Counted from the stretch's first letter, positions 33,744 to 43,089 are shown. The stretch: 64,000 nt of DNA from Candidatus Poribacteria bacterium WGA-3G (GCA_000406005.1 ASZN01000010.1:1-64000), one strand, 5' to 3'. Translations and numbers: made by a program. Notes: generated from the letters alone by a model not told the origin.

Positions 33744-36413
33744 TTAGGTAGACAGGAAATTCCGGATCACGTAGTCCAGGATCCCACCATGTTTATAATA
33801 TTCTACCTCTACGGGTGAATCAATTCTGATTAACACCTCCGTTGTCTGTGTCTCACCGTTGGCACGGACAATCTTCATCGTCGCCATCTGTCCGGGGCGG
33901 AGGTCATCGGCGAAGCCTGTGATACTGATAATCTCGCTGCCGTCGAGGTTAAGCGTTTGAATGTTCTCACCGTCTTTGAACTGCAACGGTAAGACTCCCA
34001 TACCGATGAGATTGCTGCGGTGGATACGTTCGTAACTCTCTACAACAACAGCCTTGACACCCAAGAGTTTCGGTCCTTTCGCTGCCCAATCGCGAGAACT
34101 CCCCATACCGTAGTCTTGTCCGGCGAAGATGACGGTAGGAACATCGCTTTCACGGTAGTGGAGCGCTGCTTTGTAGATGGTCGTCTGTGTGCCTTCTGGA
34201 TACTGAAGTGTGAAGCCACCTTCTACATCGGGTGTCATTAAGTTACGGACACGACGATTGGCGAAGGTACCGCGGGTCATCACGCGGTCATTACCACGTC
34301 TGGAACCGTAGGTATTAAAATCGCGCGTTTCGACACCGTGCGCTTGGAGATATTCTCCCGTTGGACTCGCAGCTGCGATTGCACCTGCTGGTGAGATATG
34401 ATCGGTCGTGACAGAATCCCCAAAAATACCGAGGACTCGCGCATCTACGATGTCTGAAATCGGAGCCGGTTCCCTCGAAAAGCCTTCAAAGAACGGCGGA
34501 TGCTGGACATAAGTGCTCCGTTCATTCCACGGATAGAGGACACCCGTCGCACCGGAGAGTTCTTCCCATTCCGGGGCTTGGTTACCGATTGCCTCGTACA
34601 TCTCTTTGAACGTCCGACGATTAACTGCTTCGGCAATCATTTCAGCAATCTCTTGACGGCTGGGCCAGATGTCTCGGAGATAGACCGATTCACCGGCATC
34701 GCTGTGTCCAAGCGGTTCTGTAGCAAAATCCACATCAATACGACCTGCGATCCCGTAGGCGACAACGAGGGGCGGCGACATCAGGAAGTTCGCTTTGATC
34801 TCTGGATGCACACGCGCTTCAAAGTTTCGGTTGCCACTCAAGACACTCGCTGTGACAAGATTGCTTTCATCTATTGCCGTTTGAACCACATCGTTTAGGG
34901 GTCCGCTGTTCCCGATACAAGTTGTGCAACCGTAACCGACGACGTTATAACCGAGTTGTTCGAGATAAGGCAATAGACCGGTATTCTGTAGATACTCGGT
35001 TACGACGCGCGAACCGGGAGCCAAACTCGTTTTGACGTAATCAGGGACGCGCAGCCCTTTCTCAACCGCTTTCTTGGCAAGCAGTCCAGCACCAATCATG
35101 ACGGACGGGTTACTTGTGTTCGTGCAGCTCGTAATGGCGGAGATAACAACAGAACCGTGGGTTATATCGCCATCGCGTGTGTCTTCCGCCACACCGAACC
35201 CGTCTTCTGCGACAGGAAGCGTGAGGATTTCATTAAAGGTCTGTTTGACATCCGACAAGGCAATCCGATCCTGTGGTCGTTTTGGTCCTGCGATACTCGG
35301 TTCGATGTCTCCAAGGTCAATTTCAAGCACATCGGAGTACTCAACTTCTCCGAGACGTGGGATGCCGAACATACCTTGCGCTTTAAGATACGCTTCGACC
35401 CTATCAACGTGCGTTTCGTCACGTCCTGTGAGGCGGAGGTATCGCATCGTCTCATCATCAGGCGGGAAGAAACCGATCGTTGCGCCGTATTCGGGACACA
35501 TGTTCGAGATCGTTGCCCGGTCAGGTAGGGAGAGTGCTTCTACACCTTCACCAAAGAATTCGACGAACTTACCGACGACTGCAGCGGCTCTGAGGCGTTG
35601 GGTTACGGTCAACACGAGATCCGTTGCGGTAACACCTTCTTGTAGTTCGCCTTTGAGGTGGACACCGAGCACTTCTGGTGTTAAGATATAGACAGGTTGG
35701 CCTAACATCGCGGCTTCCGCTTCAATACCGCCAACACCCCATCCGACGATGCCTAAACCGTTAATCATCGTCGTGTGTGAATCGGTACCGACAACGGTAT
35801 CAGGATAAGCGAGGGAATCCTCTTCCATAACCACCTTTGCGAGATATTCCAAGTTCACCTGATGAACAATACCGATAGAAGGCGGAATGATATTGAACTT
35901 TTCAAACGCCTGCTGTCCCCATTTCAGAAATTCATAACGTTCTTTGTTACGTTCAAACTCGCGTTGGGTGTTAAACTGAAATGCGTTCTCTGAACCGTAC
36001 GCATCAACTTGGATGGAGTGATCAATAACCAAATCGACGGGGACAAGCGGTTCTATCATGCTTGCGTCACCACCGAGTTCAGCGACAGCGGAACGCATTG
36101 CCGCAATATCAACGACGAGTGGGACACCTGTGAAATCTTGGGCGACCACACGTGCGGGTTTGAATGGGATCTCAGCGGCTTTCGGGGAATCTGCATTCCA
36201 ATTCGCTAAATTCACAACATCGTCTTTTGTAATCTGATGTCCGTCGTAATTTCGCAGTAGCGATTCGAGTAAGATGCGGAGGCTGACAGGCAAAGTTTTA
36301 ATCGACCCGATGCCAGCTTCTGTTAAGGCAGGCAGTGAATAGTAGTTACACGCAAACCCTTCGCCTTCAAGGGTCCGGTATGTATCGAACAAATTATGAG
36401 CAGGATGGGGCAT
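33744..36413 (-). CDS. acnA: Aconitate hydratase A
   Basis: An 889-residue aconitase of the AcnA/IRP1 type that interconverts citrate and isocitrate in the TCA cycle. The cluster Cys are in SAITSCTNTSNPSV and GCTTCIGNSGPL. GTDSHTTMINGLGIVGWGVGGIE and the C-terminal FGDSVTTDHISPAG and GQDYGMGSSRDWAAKG swivel-domain motifs are complete. Length is standard. AAGGAG precedes the ATG. It ends 33 nt before the start of the phage-like lipoprotein gene on the same strand, with no clear terminator between. Confidence 0.95.
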   Translation of the reverse strand: MPHPAHNLFDTYRTLEGEGFACNYYSLPALTEAGIGSIKTLPVSLRILLESLLRNYDGHQITKDDVVNLANWNADSPKAAEIPFKPARVVAQDFTGVPLVVDIAAMRSAVAELGGDASMIEPLVPVDLVIDHSIQVDAYGSENAFQFNTQREFERNKERYEFLKWGQQAFEKFNIIPPSIGIVHQVNLEYLAKVVMEEDSLAYPDTVVGTDSHTTMINGLGIVGWGVGGIEAEAAMLGQPVYILTPEVLGVHLKGELQEGVTATDLVLTVTQRLRAAAVVGKFVEFFGEGVEALSLPDRATISNMCPEYGATIGFFPPDDETMRYLRLTGRDETHVDRVEAYLKAQGMFGIPRLGEVEYSDVLEIDLGDIEPSIAGPKRPQDRIALSDVKQTFNEILTLPVAEDGFGVAEDTRDGDITHGSVVISAITSCTNTSNPSVMIGAGLLAKKAVEKGLRVPDYVKTSLAPGSRVVTEYLQNTGLLPYLEQLGYNVVGYGCTTCIGNSGPLNDVVQTAIDESNLVTASVLSGNRNFEARVHPEIKANFLMSPPLVVAYGIAGRIDVDFATEPLGHSDAGESVYLRDIWPSRQEIAEMIAEAVNRRTFKEMYEAIGNQAPEWEELSGATGVLYPWNERSTYVQHPPFFEGFSREPAPISDIVDARVLGIFGDSVTTDHISPAGAIAAASPTGEYLQAHGVETRDFNTYGSRRGNDRVMTRGTFANRRVRNLMTPDVEGGFTLQYPEGTQTTIYKAALHYRESDVPTVIFAGQDYGMGSSRDWAAKGPKLLGVKAVVVESYERIHRSNLIGMGVLPLQFKDGENIQTLNLDGSEIISITGFADDLRPGQMATMKIVRANGETQTTEVLIRIDSPVEVEYYKHGGILDYVIRNFLST

Positions 36414-36433
36414 TCTGCTGACTCCTTTTTAAT

Positions 36434-36554
36434 TGTTGTCAGTTGTCAGTATGATTTTTTTCTCCGAAAAAATCTTTCAGTTGTCAGTAGTTTTCAGTTA
36501 TCAGTTACAAGAGTCCTCTTAACTGAAAACTGAGTACTGTTAACTGAAAACTAT
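36434..36554. repeat. TTGTCAGT/AACTGAAAAC repeat cluster
   Basis: A run of related short units: TTGTCAGTTGTCAGT, the hairpin GATTTTTT-TCTCC-GAAAAAATC (36453-36473), then CTTTCAGTTGTCAGT and TTTTCAGTTATCAGTT, and the inverse AACTGAAAACT twice. It matches the layout at 10168-10228 but is longer. It fills the space between the acnA start and the TPR gene. Confidence 0.55.
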
Positions 36555-36564
36555 AAACCGTGTG

Positions 36565-38919
36565 TTATCTCTTTTGCTGAAGTTTCGTAATTTCGTCAAG
36601 TTGCTGCCGCGCATGGACACCGATAACATTCTCAGGGTAGTCCGTAATAAGCGTCGTGTAGGTAGCGGCGGCATTCACAAGGTCGGATTTTTGTCGATAA
36701 ACTTCGGCGATGTTTACCAGTGCTTTCGTAGCGATGGGACTCTCCTTAGCGAGGACTTGTCGGTATGCATCAATTGCCTCGTTATCCTTGCCTTCTCTGT
36801 GATAGATATTACCGATAAGTAGCCAGATCTCATCAACAATAGTAGCCTTCGGATAGATATCAAGCACGCGTTGGCACTGCTGCAATGCTTCCTCCGTTTT
36901 ACCACTTAGGTAGCGTTGGACAGCAGTGGCATAATCCGTAAGCGGCACCTTGAAATAGTCGGGATGATTCTGGATGAGGACAATCCGTTCGAGTGCGTCA
37001 TTCGTGAGTGGGTCGGATTTTGAGACCTGAATTACGAGTTTGTATTCCTTGACGGCTTGTTCAAAGTCTGAATCAAAGAAATAGGAGTCGCCAACCAGCT
37101 TTCGAGCGGTTGCGCGGAAGCTGCCGCTCCAGTTGGTAATTGGCTCAAGTACTTCCCTTGCGAGTGTATAACGTTTTAGTAGAATATGGCATTCGCCTAA
37201 AATTAACTGTGCTTCTGATAATTGGCTGGTCACCAAGCGTTGGGCGAGCAGCGGTTCGAGAGTCATCTGCGCTGCTTTCGGATTCCGAAGTCCATGCAAC
37301 TGTAAGCGTCCAAGCAACAACATGTCATTGACGGATGCCTCACCTGTCTGAATCTGTTCTTTTAAGAGTTCGACCGCTGCGTCCCACTGTTCCATCTTTT
37401 CGTAGAGTTCAGCGAGTTTGGTTCGGACGTTCCTGACGCGCCGTTTATCTGTTGAACCTGTTATTAACGCTTTGTAATAGTCAGCGGATACCTGTAGGTT
37501 TTCGTTGCGTTGTAAAACCCATGCGTATTTCTCAATTGTTAAGTCTGTATGCAACGTATAATATTGATGGAGCTGCTTAAACGTTTCGAGTGCTTGCGTT
37601 GTGCTACCGGCATAAAAATAGAGTTCCGCTAAAGTCATTACAGCATTTGGATCATGCCGAGGTTGCGGACGACGTTTTTCGAGTTCAGTGATGAGTTTTT
37701 CTTGCAGCGGTTTGTGTTGCGCGCCTTCATAAATATCGAGCATCGCGCTCCAGACTGCTTCCCGCGTGTTCTGATCAAGTCCGATGCGTAGTAAAGCATC
37801 AATGTATACCGCAGCAGCACCTTCAATTTTGCCCTGAATTTTGTACGCCGAAGCCAATTGTATATAGGAATGGAGGCTCTGTGGGTTAAGCTGAATTGCT
37901 TGCCGATACGCTGCGATCGCTTCTGGATACATCTTATTTGAGAGATAGATCGCACCGAGTTGCTGATGTCGGTCAGACCTATTGGAGGGTCCTGCCACCA
38001 ACTTCTCCCATTCGGAGACGGCTTGCTCAGTCTTACCCATCTCAATATAGAGTGCGCCTAACTTCTTACGCAGGTTTGTATTTTCTGGATTCTGATTAAT
38101 CGCTTTCTGATAAAGTTCAAGCGCCTTCGGATAGTCTTTCTGTTGTTGGTAAAGTTCCGCCAATTGCTCCAGCAAGGTTATGTCATCGGGATACTGTTGT
38201 ATCCGCGTTTGAATCATATCTTCAGCCTCGACATAGCGGCGATTCGTGATGTAGAGTCGAATGAGCCTATTAACTGCGGTCGTTTGATACGGTGAGGTTG
38301 GGAAGTTGTCAAGGAAATGCTTGTAACTCTTTATCGCCTCTTCAGGATTGCCTTCCGCTTCTTGATACTGCCCGACGAGATAAGCAGCCGTCGCAGCAAC
38401 AGTGGTGTCTGGGTGCTGTTTAAGGAGCTGCTTACACACCACAATTGCTTCCTGAAACTGGTAACGTACCCAATATAGATTCACTAACCGATGTACCGCG
38501 CGTGTCGCATAAGAACCGTTCGGATTTTCGTCAACAATCTCTCTGAAAACGCGTTGTGCTGCGGCATCCTCACCGATTTTGGCATAACTCTGACCCATCA
38601 TCAAGCGAATCGAATCCTTTTGGCTTTGCTCCAGTGGCGTGCGTGAACCGTCGCTGTTGGCTACTCCATTTTCAAGCAATGCTTTATATGCCTTAATCGC
38701 TTCGGTGTACCGCTGTTCATGGTAATGATCATGCGCGGCTTCAATACGTTCCAATAATTTAAGTGCTGCCGGTGACGTTGAGCTGCCTTGAACCTGTGCG
38801 AAAACATAATGCGTGACTGTGGTCAAAAGGAATAGAGATAAAATGAAGAGAAAGATGACGCGTCGGTACTTTGTAGGTTCCGTTCTTCTGTGATGTAATC
38901 TTGAAATAAGCGTTGGCAT
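36565..38919 (-). CDS. Secreted or anchored TPR-repeat protein
   Basis: A 784-residue protein made almost wholly of tetratricopeptide repeats. The ATG at 38919 (MPTLISRLHH) is preferred, with AAGAGA upstream. A single hydrophobic segment at about 20-42 (RVIFLFILSLFLLTTVTHYVFA) is a signal or anchor. Repeats such as YTEAIKAYKALLENG, YPEAIAAYRQAIQLNPQ and YPKALELYQKAINQNPEN are clear, and the last repeat ends YRQKSDLVNAAATYTTLI. Some spans resemble the outer-membrane lipoprotein/BamD-like TPR family (periplasmic YbgF class). It may be an envelope scaffold. No partner is shown by the neighbours. Confidence 0.85.
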   Translation of the reverse strand: MPTLISRLHHRRTEPTKYRRVIFLFILSLFLLTTVTHYVFAQVQGSSTSPAALKLLERIEAAHDHYHEQRYTEAIKAYKALLENGVANSDGSRTPLEQSQKDSIRLMMGQSYAKIGEDAAAQRVFREIVDENPNGSYATRAVHRLVNLYWVRYQFQEAIVVCKQLLKQHPDTTVAATAAYLVGQYQEAEGNPEEAIKSYKHFLDNFPTSPYQTTAVNRLIRLYITNRRYVEAEDMIQTRIQQYPDDITLLEQLAELYQQQKDYPKALELYQKAINQNPENTNLRKKLGALYIEMGKTEQAVSEWEKLVAGPSNRSDRHQQLGAIYLSNKMYPEAIAAYRQAIQLNPQSLHSYIQLASAYKIQGKIEGAAAVYIDALLRIGLDQNTREAVWSAMLDIYEGAQHKPLQEKLITELEKRRPQPRHDPNAVMTLAELYFYAGSTTQALETFKQLHQYYTLHTDLTIEKYAWVLQRNENLQVSADYYKALITGSTDKRRVRNVRTKLAELYEKMEQWDAAVELLKEQIQTGEASVNDMLLLGRLQLHGLRNPKAAQMTLEPLLAQRLVTSQLSEAQLILGECHILLKRYTLAREVLEPITNWSGSFRATARKLVGDSYFFDSDFEQAVKEYKLVIQVSKSDPLTNDALERIVLIQNHPDYFKVPLTDYATAVQRYLSGKTEEALQQCQRVLDIYPKATIVDEIWLLIGNIYHREGKDNEAIDAYRQVLAKESPIATKALVNIAEVYRQKSDLVNAAATYTTLITDYPENVIGVHARQQLDEITKLQQKR

Positions 38920-38964
38920 AGAATTGTCTCTTTTCAAATCCGATAGGTAATAGCGTAACAATAC

Positions 38965-39025
38965 GACACAAACTAAAAGTTTTGCGGCGTACTCGCCCAG
39001 ATGCGAAGTGCATCGTGCTACAAAA
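38965..39025. repeat. Composite dispersed repeat (hairpin unit with inserted 35-nt module)
   Basis: GACACAAACTAA and AAGTTT are followed by the 35-nt module seen also at 983-1017, then GTGCTACAAAA. The outer parts match the inside of the MITE-like element at 1191-1220, where GACACAAACTAAGAAGTTT runs straight into GTGCTACAAAA. The module thus looks inserted within the hairpin unit. Confidence 0.5.
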
Positions 39026-39032
39026 TAGCTGT

Positions 39033-40229
39033 TTAAAGTGTTGCAAGGCTGACGAACAACGCCATGCCGTAAATCATGCAGGTTTCGTCGATGTCAAATT
39101 GCGGGTGATGACACATGTTGACAATCCCTTTTTCCTCGTTCCCTGCCCCTACCATCACAAAGCAGGCGGGGATTTCCTGTGAGTAGTAGCCGAAGTCCTC
39201 GCCGCCGAGCACTGGCGGCACCGGAAATATGAGGTTGTCTTCTTTAACGAGTTTTTCGGCAGCGGATAATGCCGTTTTAACACACGGTTCATGATTATAT
39301 GTCACCGGATAGCCGTCTTGATAGTCGAACGTATAGGTCGCCTCGTTAGCATTCGCAAATCCGGCAATGAGACGTTCGATCTGCTCTCGTACCCGTTTCT
39401 GAACTGATTTTTGGAGCGTACGCACCGTGCCACCGATCAAGACATTCGGCGGGATGACGTTGAGTGCTGCACCGGCGAGTCCATCCTGCAAGTTAGCCTC
39501 ACCACCGTGTAACTGTGTGACACTGACGACAGCTGAATCTAAAGGATTCACATTTCTGGAGATAATCGACTGCAGAGCCGTTACAAATTGGGCACCGATA
39601 ACGATTGGATCAACAGTGAGATGCGGGAAGGCGGCGTGTCCACCTCTGCCAGTGAGTGTAATCTGAAAAGTATCAGATTGCGCGAGCATCGGTCCCGTGC
39701 AAGTGGCGTACTCACCAACAGCATAAAGTGGAAAGACATGTATCCCATATATTTCATCCACATCTTCCAACGCGCCGTCTGCTATCATCGCTGGTGCGCC
39801 ACCCGGTGCTGCTTCTTCGCTCGGTTGGAAAATAAATCGGACGTGCGTTTTGAGATTGCTTCGGAGTTCTGAAAGGATTCGCGCTGTTCCAATCAGCATA
39901 GCGGTGTGTGCATCGTGTCCACAGAGATGTGCTTTACCATCAATCTTTGACTTGTACGGCACATCCGTCATCTCCTGAATCGGGAGTGCGTCCATGTCTG
40001 CTCGCAATGCAATACGTTTCGATGCGCCGGGGACCTCCAAATCGCCGACAACGCCTGTCCTACCGATACCGGTTTTGACAGGGATACCGAGTGCGTGAAG
40101 TGCGTCAGCAGCGATACCCGCTGTACGATGCACATCAAACCCCAATTCAGGGTACTGATGAATATCACGACGAATAGCGATAATATCGTTAAAATGATGG
40201 CGGCACTGCTCAAAAATCAGATCTTTCAT
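39033..40229 (-). CDS. M20-family amidohydrolase
   Basis: A 398-residue metallo-amidohydrolase of the M20D branch (hippurate hydrolase, IAA-amino-acid hydrolase, N-acyl-amino-acid deacylase). IRRDIHQYPELGFD is the family start. IALRADMDALPIQE, HLCGHDAHTAMLIGTA (metal ligands), FQPSEEAAPGGAPAMI (Glu pair) and VLGGEDFGYYSQEIP near the end carry the metal-binding residues. It removes acyl groups from amino acids or similar amides; the substrate is not fixed by the sequence. It lies 34 nt after the vWA gene's stop, on the same strand. Confidence 0.88.
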   Translation of the reverse strand: MKDLIFEQCRHHFNDIIAIRRDIHQYPELGFDVHRTAGIAADALHALGIPVKTGIGRTGVVGDLEVPGASKRIALRADMDALPIQEMTDVPYKSKIDGKAHLCGHDAHTAMLIGTARILSELRSNLKTHVRFIFQPSEEAAPGGAPAMIADGALEDVDEIYGIHVFPLYAVGEYATCTGPMLAQSDTFQITLTGRGGHAAFPHLTVDPIVIGAQFVTALQSIISRNVNPLDSAVVSVTQLHGGEANLQDGLAGAALNVIPPNVLIGGTVRTLQKSVQKRVREQIERLIAGFANANEATYTFDYQDGYPVTYNHEPCVKTALSAAEKLVKEDNLIFPVPPVLGGEDFGYYSQEIPACFVMVGAGNEEKGIVNMCHHPQFDIDETCMIYGMALFVSLATL

Positions 40230-40263
40230 CGTGGGACCGACCTTCCATAAATCTCTGTGTGGA

Positions 40264-41862
40264 TTAGAACGTCAACGTACGCCGTAAGATACTCCGATGT
40301 CCCTGCTCATTTTCAAGGCGATAGATAATTGTATAATCGCCTTGTATTACCTGAAAGATTTCGGTATTAATGACAGGTGTTAATTCTACCTGTGTTGAAC
40401 CGTCATCAGGGATCGTCTTTGTTTCTGTAAAGGGTCCGTAGCATCTCTCTCCTAAAGGGTTGAGTACCTTCCATGTTAAGGTTAGCTGCTTCGGCCGCGG
40501 TGGATTATTAACGTAGACAGTAATTTTATCATCAACGCGTCCGTTTTCAAATCCGAGCGTTCCTAACTTTGAGAACAGTTTCACAGTCAATGTTAATGGC
40601 GGTACATATTCGAGGTATCCTCTACCGGGAATTGCACGCCATGTACCCCCTGTTGCCAGCGCAATCTGTCGGATCGGGAGGTAATCTATACCGATGACAT
40701 CAACACGCACGCGTTCTTTCTGTAATGTTTCAATCACCTCATCAAGACTATAGGGGGACCTACCGTCGTAATCGGCATCATGGAATGCGCCGTCACTTGC
40801 GAGAACAATGAAACGTTGTGCGCCTCGCCGGAACTGGGTTTCCTTTACCGCGGTCATGAGTCCATCTAATCCGGCTTCAGCGATGTCGCCGCCGCCATCA
40901 ACACCGATCTTGAAGAGCCAGTTCTTGAAGGTTCCGAGGTCGTCTGTACGTCCATACTTTTTTGCTGTATCTGTGAATGTCACTAACCCGAAAGTTACAT
41001 CATGCCCTTCCCGCTCCATAGTTTCAAAGAGAAAACCGACATAAGCACGGATACCCCGGATGTTATCGACCATGCTCGCGGTTTTGTCAAGCACGAAGAT
41101 GATATCGACCTTCTTCGTTGTAGCCGCTTCAGCGAGTGTATTCGCGAGGTCCTTCATCATGTAGACGAAAACGCCGCCGACACTACCGCCACCAGAGGTG
41201 CTGCCGCCACCCCAAGAATTTCCTATGCTTGTTGCTCGGAGCGCGTCACCGCGCTTACTTCCGTAGTGAATACGCGGAGCATCAACTGCTGGAGAGGCAT
41301 CGGAATTGTTCAAACCCGTGTCTGACGCTAAAGCGATCTGCCTCGTTTCCGCCTGTGGTGCGATATAGTCTGCTTTTGATGACTTTGAAGGTACGGCTAC
41401 CGGCTGTGTAATCGAACGCGTTCGCAAGCGGCTTTCAACGTTAGAACCTACAGGTTTTCCAACGGTCGTACGCAACTGTGATACCCCGTCTCCGGTTTTT
41501 GGTGTCGGATTGGTGTTTTCTTGTCTGCGTGTTTTCGGTCTGGAGGCTACTACTGGTGTCTCCTGATCTGCTGTCTGCCAAGTTGCACGCAAACCGGCTT
41601 TCGGTTTTGGTGGCATCGGCAGTTTTGATTCTTCAACGATCTCAGGTTCAGCAGGCACAATAGGCGGAGTAGGTTCCACAAAAACGGGTGGCTTAGCGGG
41701 AGATGGCAACGGTTTAACCACCGTTATCCACCCATCTATTTTTTCCTGAAACGATGGTAACAGCGTTTCGTTAGGGACCAACAACCATATCACCAATAAC
41801 AACGGGAAATGGATAAGGAGTGAAAATATGAAATATGGGGAGGTACTTTTCCTTTTCAACAT
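40264..41862 (-). CDS. vWA-domain protein with TonB-like N-terminus
   Basis: A 532-residue protein. An N-terminal hydrophobic helix (about 10-28) is followed by a Pro/Glu-rich span (about 48-90: KPPVFVEPTPPIVPAEPEIV), as in TonB-type proteins that reach across the periplasm, and a polar linker with repeated arginines. A von Willebrand A domain lies at about 235-425: VDIIFVLDKTASM gives a MIDAS site as DxTxS, and FIVLASDGAFHDADYDGRSP follows. The last 100 residues form a beta-rich part. GAAGGAACG precedes the ATG. Its partner is unknown; the M20 hydrolase follows on the same strand. Confidence 0.75.
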   Translation of the reverse strand: MLKRKSTSPYFIFSLLIHFPLLLVIWLLVPNETLLPSFQEKIDGWITVVKPLPSPAKPPVFVEPTPPIVPAEPEIVEESKLPMPPKPKAGLRATWQTADQETPVVASRPKTRRQENTNPTPKTGDGVSQLRTTVGKPVGSNVESRLRTRSITQPVAVPSKSSKADYIAPQAETRQIALASDTGLNNSDASPAVDAPRIHYGSKRGDALRATSIGNSWGGGSTSGGGSVGGVFVYMMKDLANTLAEAATTKKVDIIFVLDKTASMVDNIRGIRAYVGFLFETMEREGHDVTFGLVTFTDTAKKYGRTDDLGTFKNWLFKIGVDGGGDIAEAGLDGLMTAVKETQFRRGAQRFIVLASDGAFHDADYDGRSPYSLDEVIETLQKERVRVDVIGIDYLPIRQIALATGGTWRAIPGRGYLEYVPPLTLTVKLFSKLGTLGFENGRVDDKITVYVNNPPRPKQLTLTWKVLNPLGERCYGPFTETKTIPDDGSTQVELTPVINTEIFQVIQGDYTIIYRLENEQGHRSILRRTLTF

Positions 41863-41913
41863 TTATCCGTTCCTTCTCCGTTAAACAGCTACTATTTTGT
41901 AAAAATGTATTTC

Positions 41914-41962
41914 TGCAGGCGGGGTTTGAAACCCCGCCTGCAAATGGGTTCGCGTAAGTCCT
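41914..41962. repeat. Perfect TTTGAAA palindrome plus GCGTAAGTCCT end
   Basis: Arms of 14 nt (TGCAGGCGGGGTTT and its complement) flank a single G at 41914-41942. The sequence GCGTAAGTCCT, the end of the MITE-like elements, follows at 41952-41962. No matching left end is seen, so this is a partial element. It lies in the short gap before the GTPase gene's stop codon. Confidence 0.55.
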
Positions 41963-41964
41963 GA

Positions 41965-42933
41965 CTACAGATGAAATTCGACAACATCTCCATCGTAAAC
42001 AACATCATTGCGACTGACAGATTGGCCATCGTGCCATTGAGGTCCCCATATCCGTGCGAACTTGAACTCCTCAAAATCCTTATGTAAACCGACAGCAGCA
42101 TCAAGAACAGTCGAACCGATAGGCAGGACAATCGGATCGTCGCGTTCTATTGCTTTACCGGGCGCTTTCGGATAAACACGCAAGATTTCCAATGCCTTGT
42201 AGAGTCCTTGCAGTAAATCTTCTTTACCGTCCTCAGTCTCAGTGGAGATCGGATAGATTTGCAACGTCTCTCCATAAAATTCTTTCAGGATTTCCAATCT
42301 CTCATCTGCACCCACCGCATCGAGTTGGTTTGCTACGATAAGATATCCATCTTCGGATACGTCATCGTCTACTTCGTTAAGGAGTTGCATCACCGTGTCC
42401 AGATCGTCCAGTAAATTGTCGCTCGCGAGACTTATGACGGGGAGTACAAGGTCGGCATTTCGGATAAGCGTCATTACAGTCGGTAAAACGTAGTCTGGCA
42501 TAATAGACGGTGTATCAATGAGTTGGAATTGGATGTTCTCATAACGGAGCATCCCGACCATAGGGGTTGTAGTCGTGTAAGGTGTCGCTGAGACCTCGGC
42601 GTTGGCGTTCGTAAATTTTGCGAGTATCTGAGATTTTCCACCATTCGGCGGTCCAAAAAGAACGATCTGCCCGGCTCCCTGTCTTGGGATATGCTCGCTA
42701 TAACTTCTTTTCCCGGACCCTTTTCCTTTCTCTGCCGGTGCTCTTTTATGTGCAGCAATGCGGCGCCGGATATCCGAAACCACTTTTTCAGAACCCTTGT
42801 GCTTCGGGACGATGCGTAGCATCTCCTCTAAGAGTCGCAATCGTTCCTCGTCCGTCTTAGCGGCTTCATGTTCGTGCTTGAGTTTGTAATAGGTTGGGGG
42901 TAAATTTGCTGGCATCTTCTCGTCTACTTCCAT
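41965..42933 (-). CDS. Obg/DRG-type GTPase with TGS domain
   Basis: A 322-residue GTP-binding protein in the DRG/Obg-like group. A charged helical start (1-75) precedes the G domain: GPPNGGKSQ (G1, near 94), TTTTPMVG (G2 region), DTPS in place of DxxG, and NQLD in place of NKxD near 205. The C-terminal TGS part (about 255-322) ends GPQWHDGQSVSRNDVVYDGDVVEFHL. The N-terminal Obg fold is absent, as in DRG proteins. Such proteins act in ribosome-linked stress control; here the unusual G3 and G4 motifs leave nucleotide choice uncertain. An alternative start 6 codons in is possible. Confidence 0.8.
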   Translation of the reverse strand: MEVDEKMPANLPPTYYKLKHEHEAAKTDEERLRLLEEMLRIVPKHKGSEKVVSDIRRRIAAHKRAPAEKGKGSGKRSYSEHIPRQGAGQIVLFGPPNGGKSQILAKFTNANAEVSATPYTTTTPMVGMLRYENIQFQLIDTPSIMPDYVLPTVMTLIRNADLVLPVISLASDNLLDDLDTVMQLLNEVDDDVSEDGYLIVANQLDAVGADERLEILKEFYGETLQIYPISTETEDGKEDLLQGLYKALEILRVYPKAPGKAIERDDPIVLPIGSTVLDAAVGLHKDFEEFKFARIWGPQWHDGQSVSRNDVVYDGDVVEFHL

Positions 42934-42987
42934 CGTCGTGTGCGTGGCTTATTAAACGTTGGTTTCAGGAAATGCGCACAATCACTA

Positions 42988-43016
42988 TTTACAATGATAA
43001 CAGAATCTGTTATAGT
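42988..43016 (+). promoter_or_regulatory. Promoter for the M28 gene with internal palindrome
   Basis: TTTACA (42988-42993), 17-nt spacer, then TATAGT (43011-43016) preceded by TGT. A perfect palindrome with arms ATAACAGA / TCTGTTAT around one base (42997-43013) sits between the two hexamers and touches the -10, so it could be an operator. The ATG at 43119 is about 100 nt downstream. Confidence 0.5.
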
Positions 43017-43042
43017 AAAACCTACAATTAAGACACTTATAG

Positions 43043-43089
43043 AAGGCGGGGTTCCAAACCCTACCTGCAAGCGGGCTGCGTAAGTTCCG
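43043..43089. repeat. Degenerate palindromic repeat
   Basis: AAGGCGGGGTTCCAAACCCTACCTGC, in a leader region, is a worn version of the GGCGGGGTTTCAAACC palindrome, and TGCGTAAGTTCC follows at 43078. It matches the arrangement at 41914-41962. Confidence 0.4.

Noticed and set aside
35074..35691. A 205-codon rightward reading frame opposite aconitase
   Set aside because: It lies wholly within acnA, is Ser/Arg/Pro-rich and looks like a codon-bias shadow.
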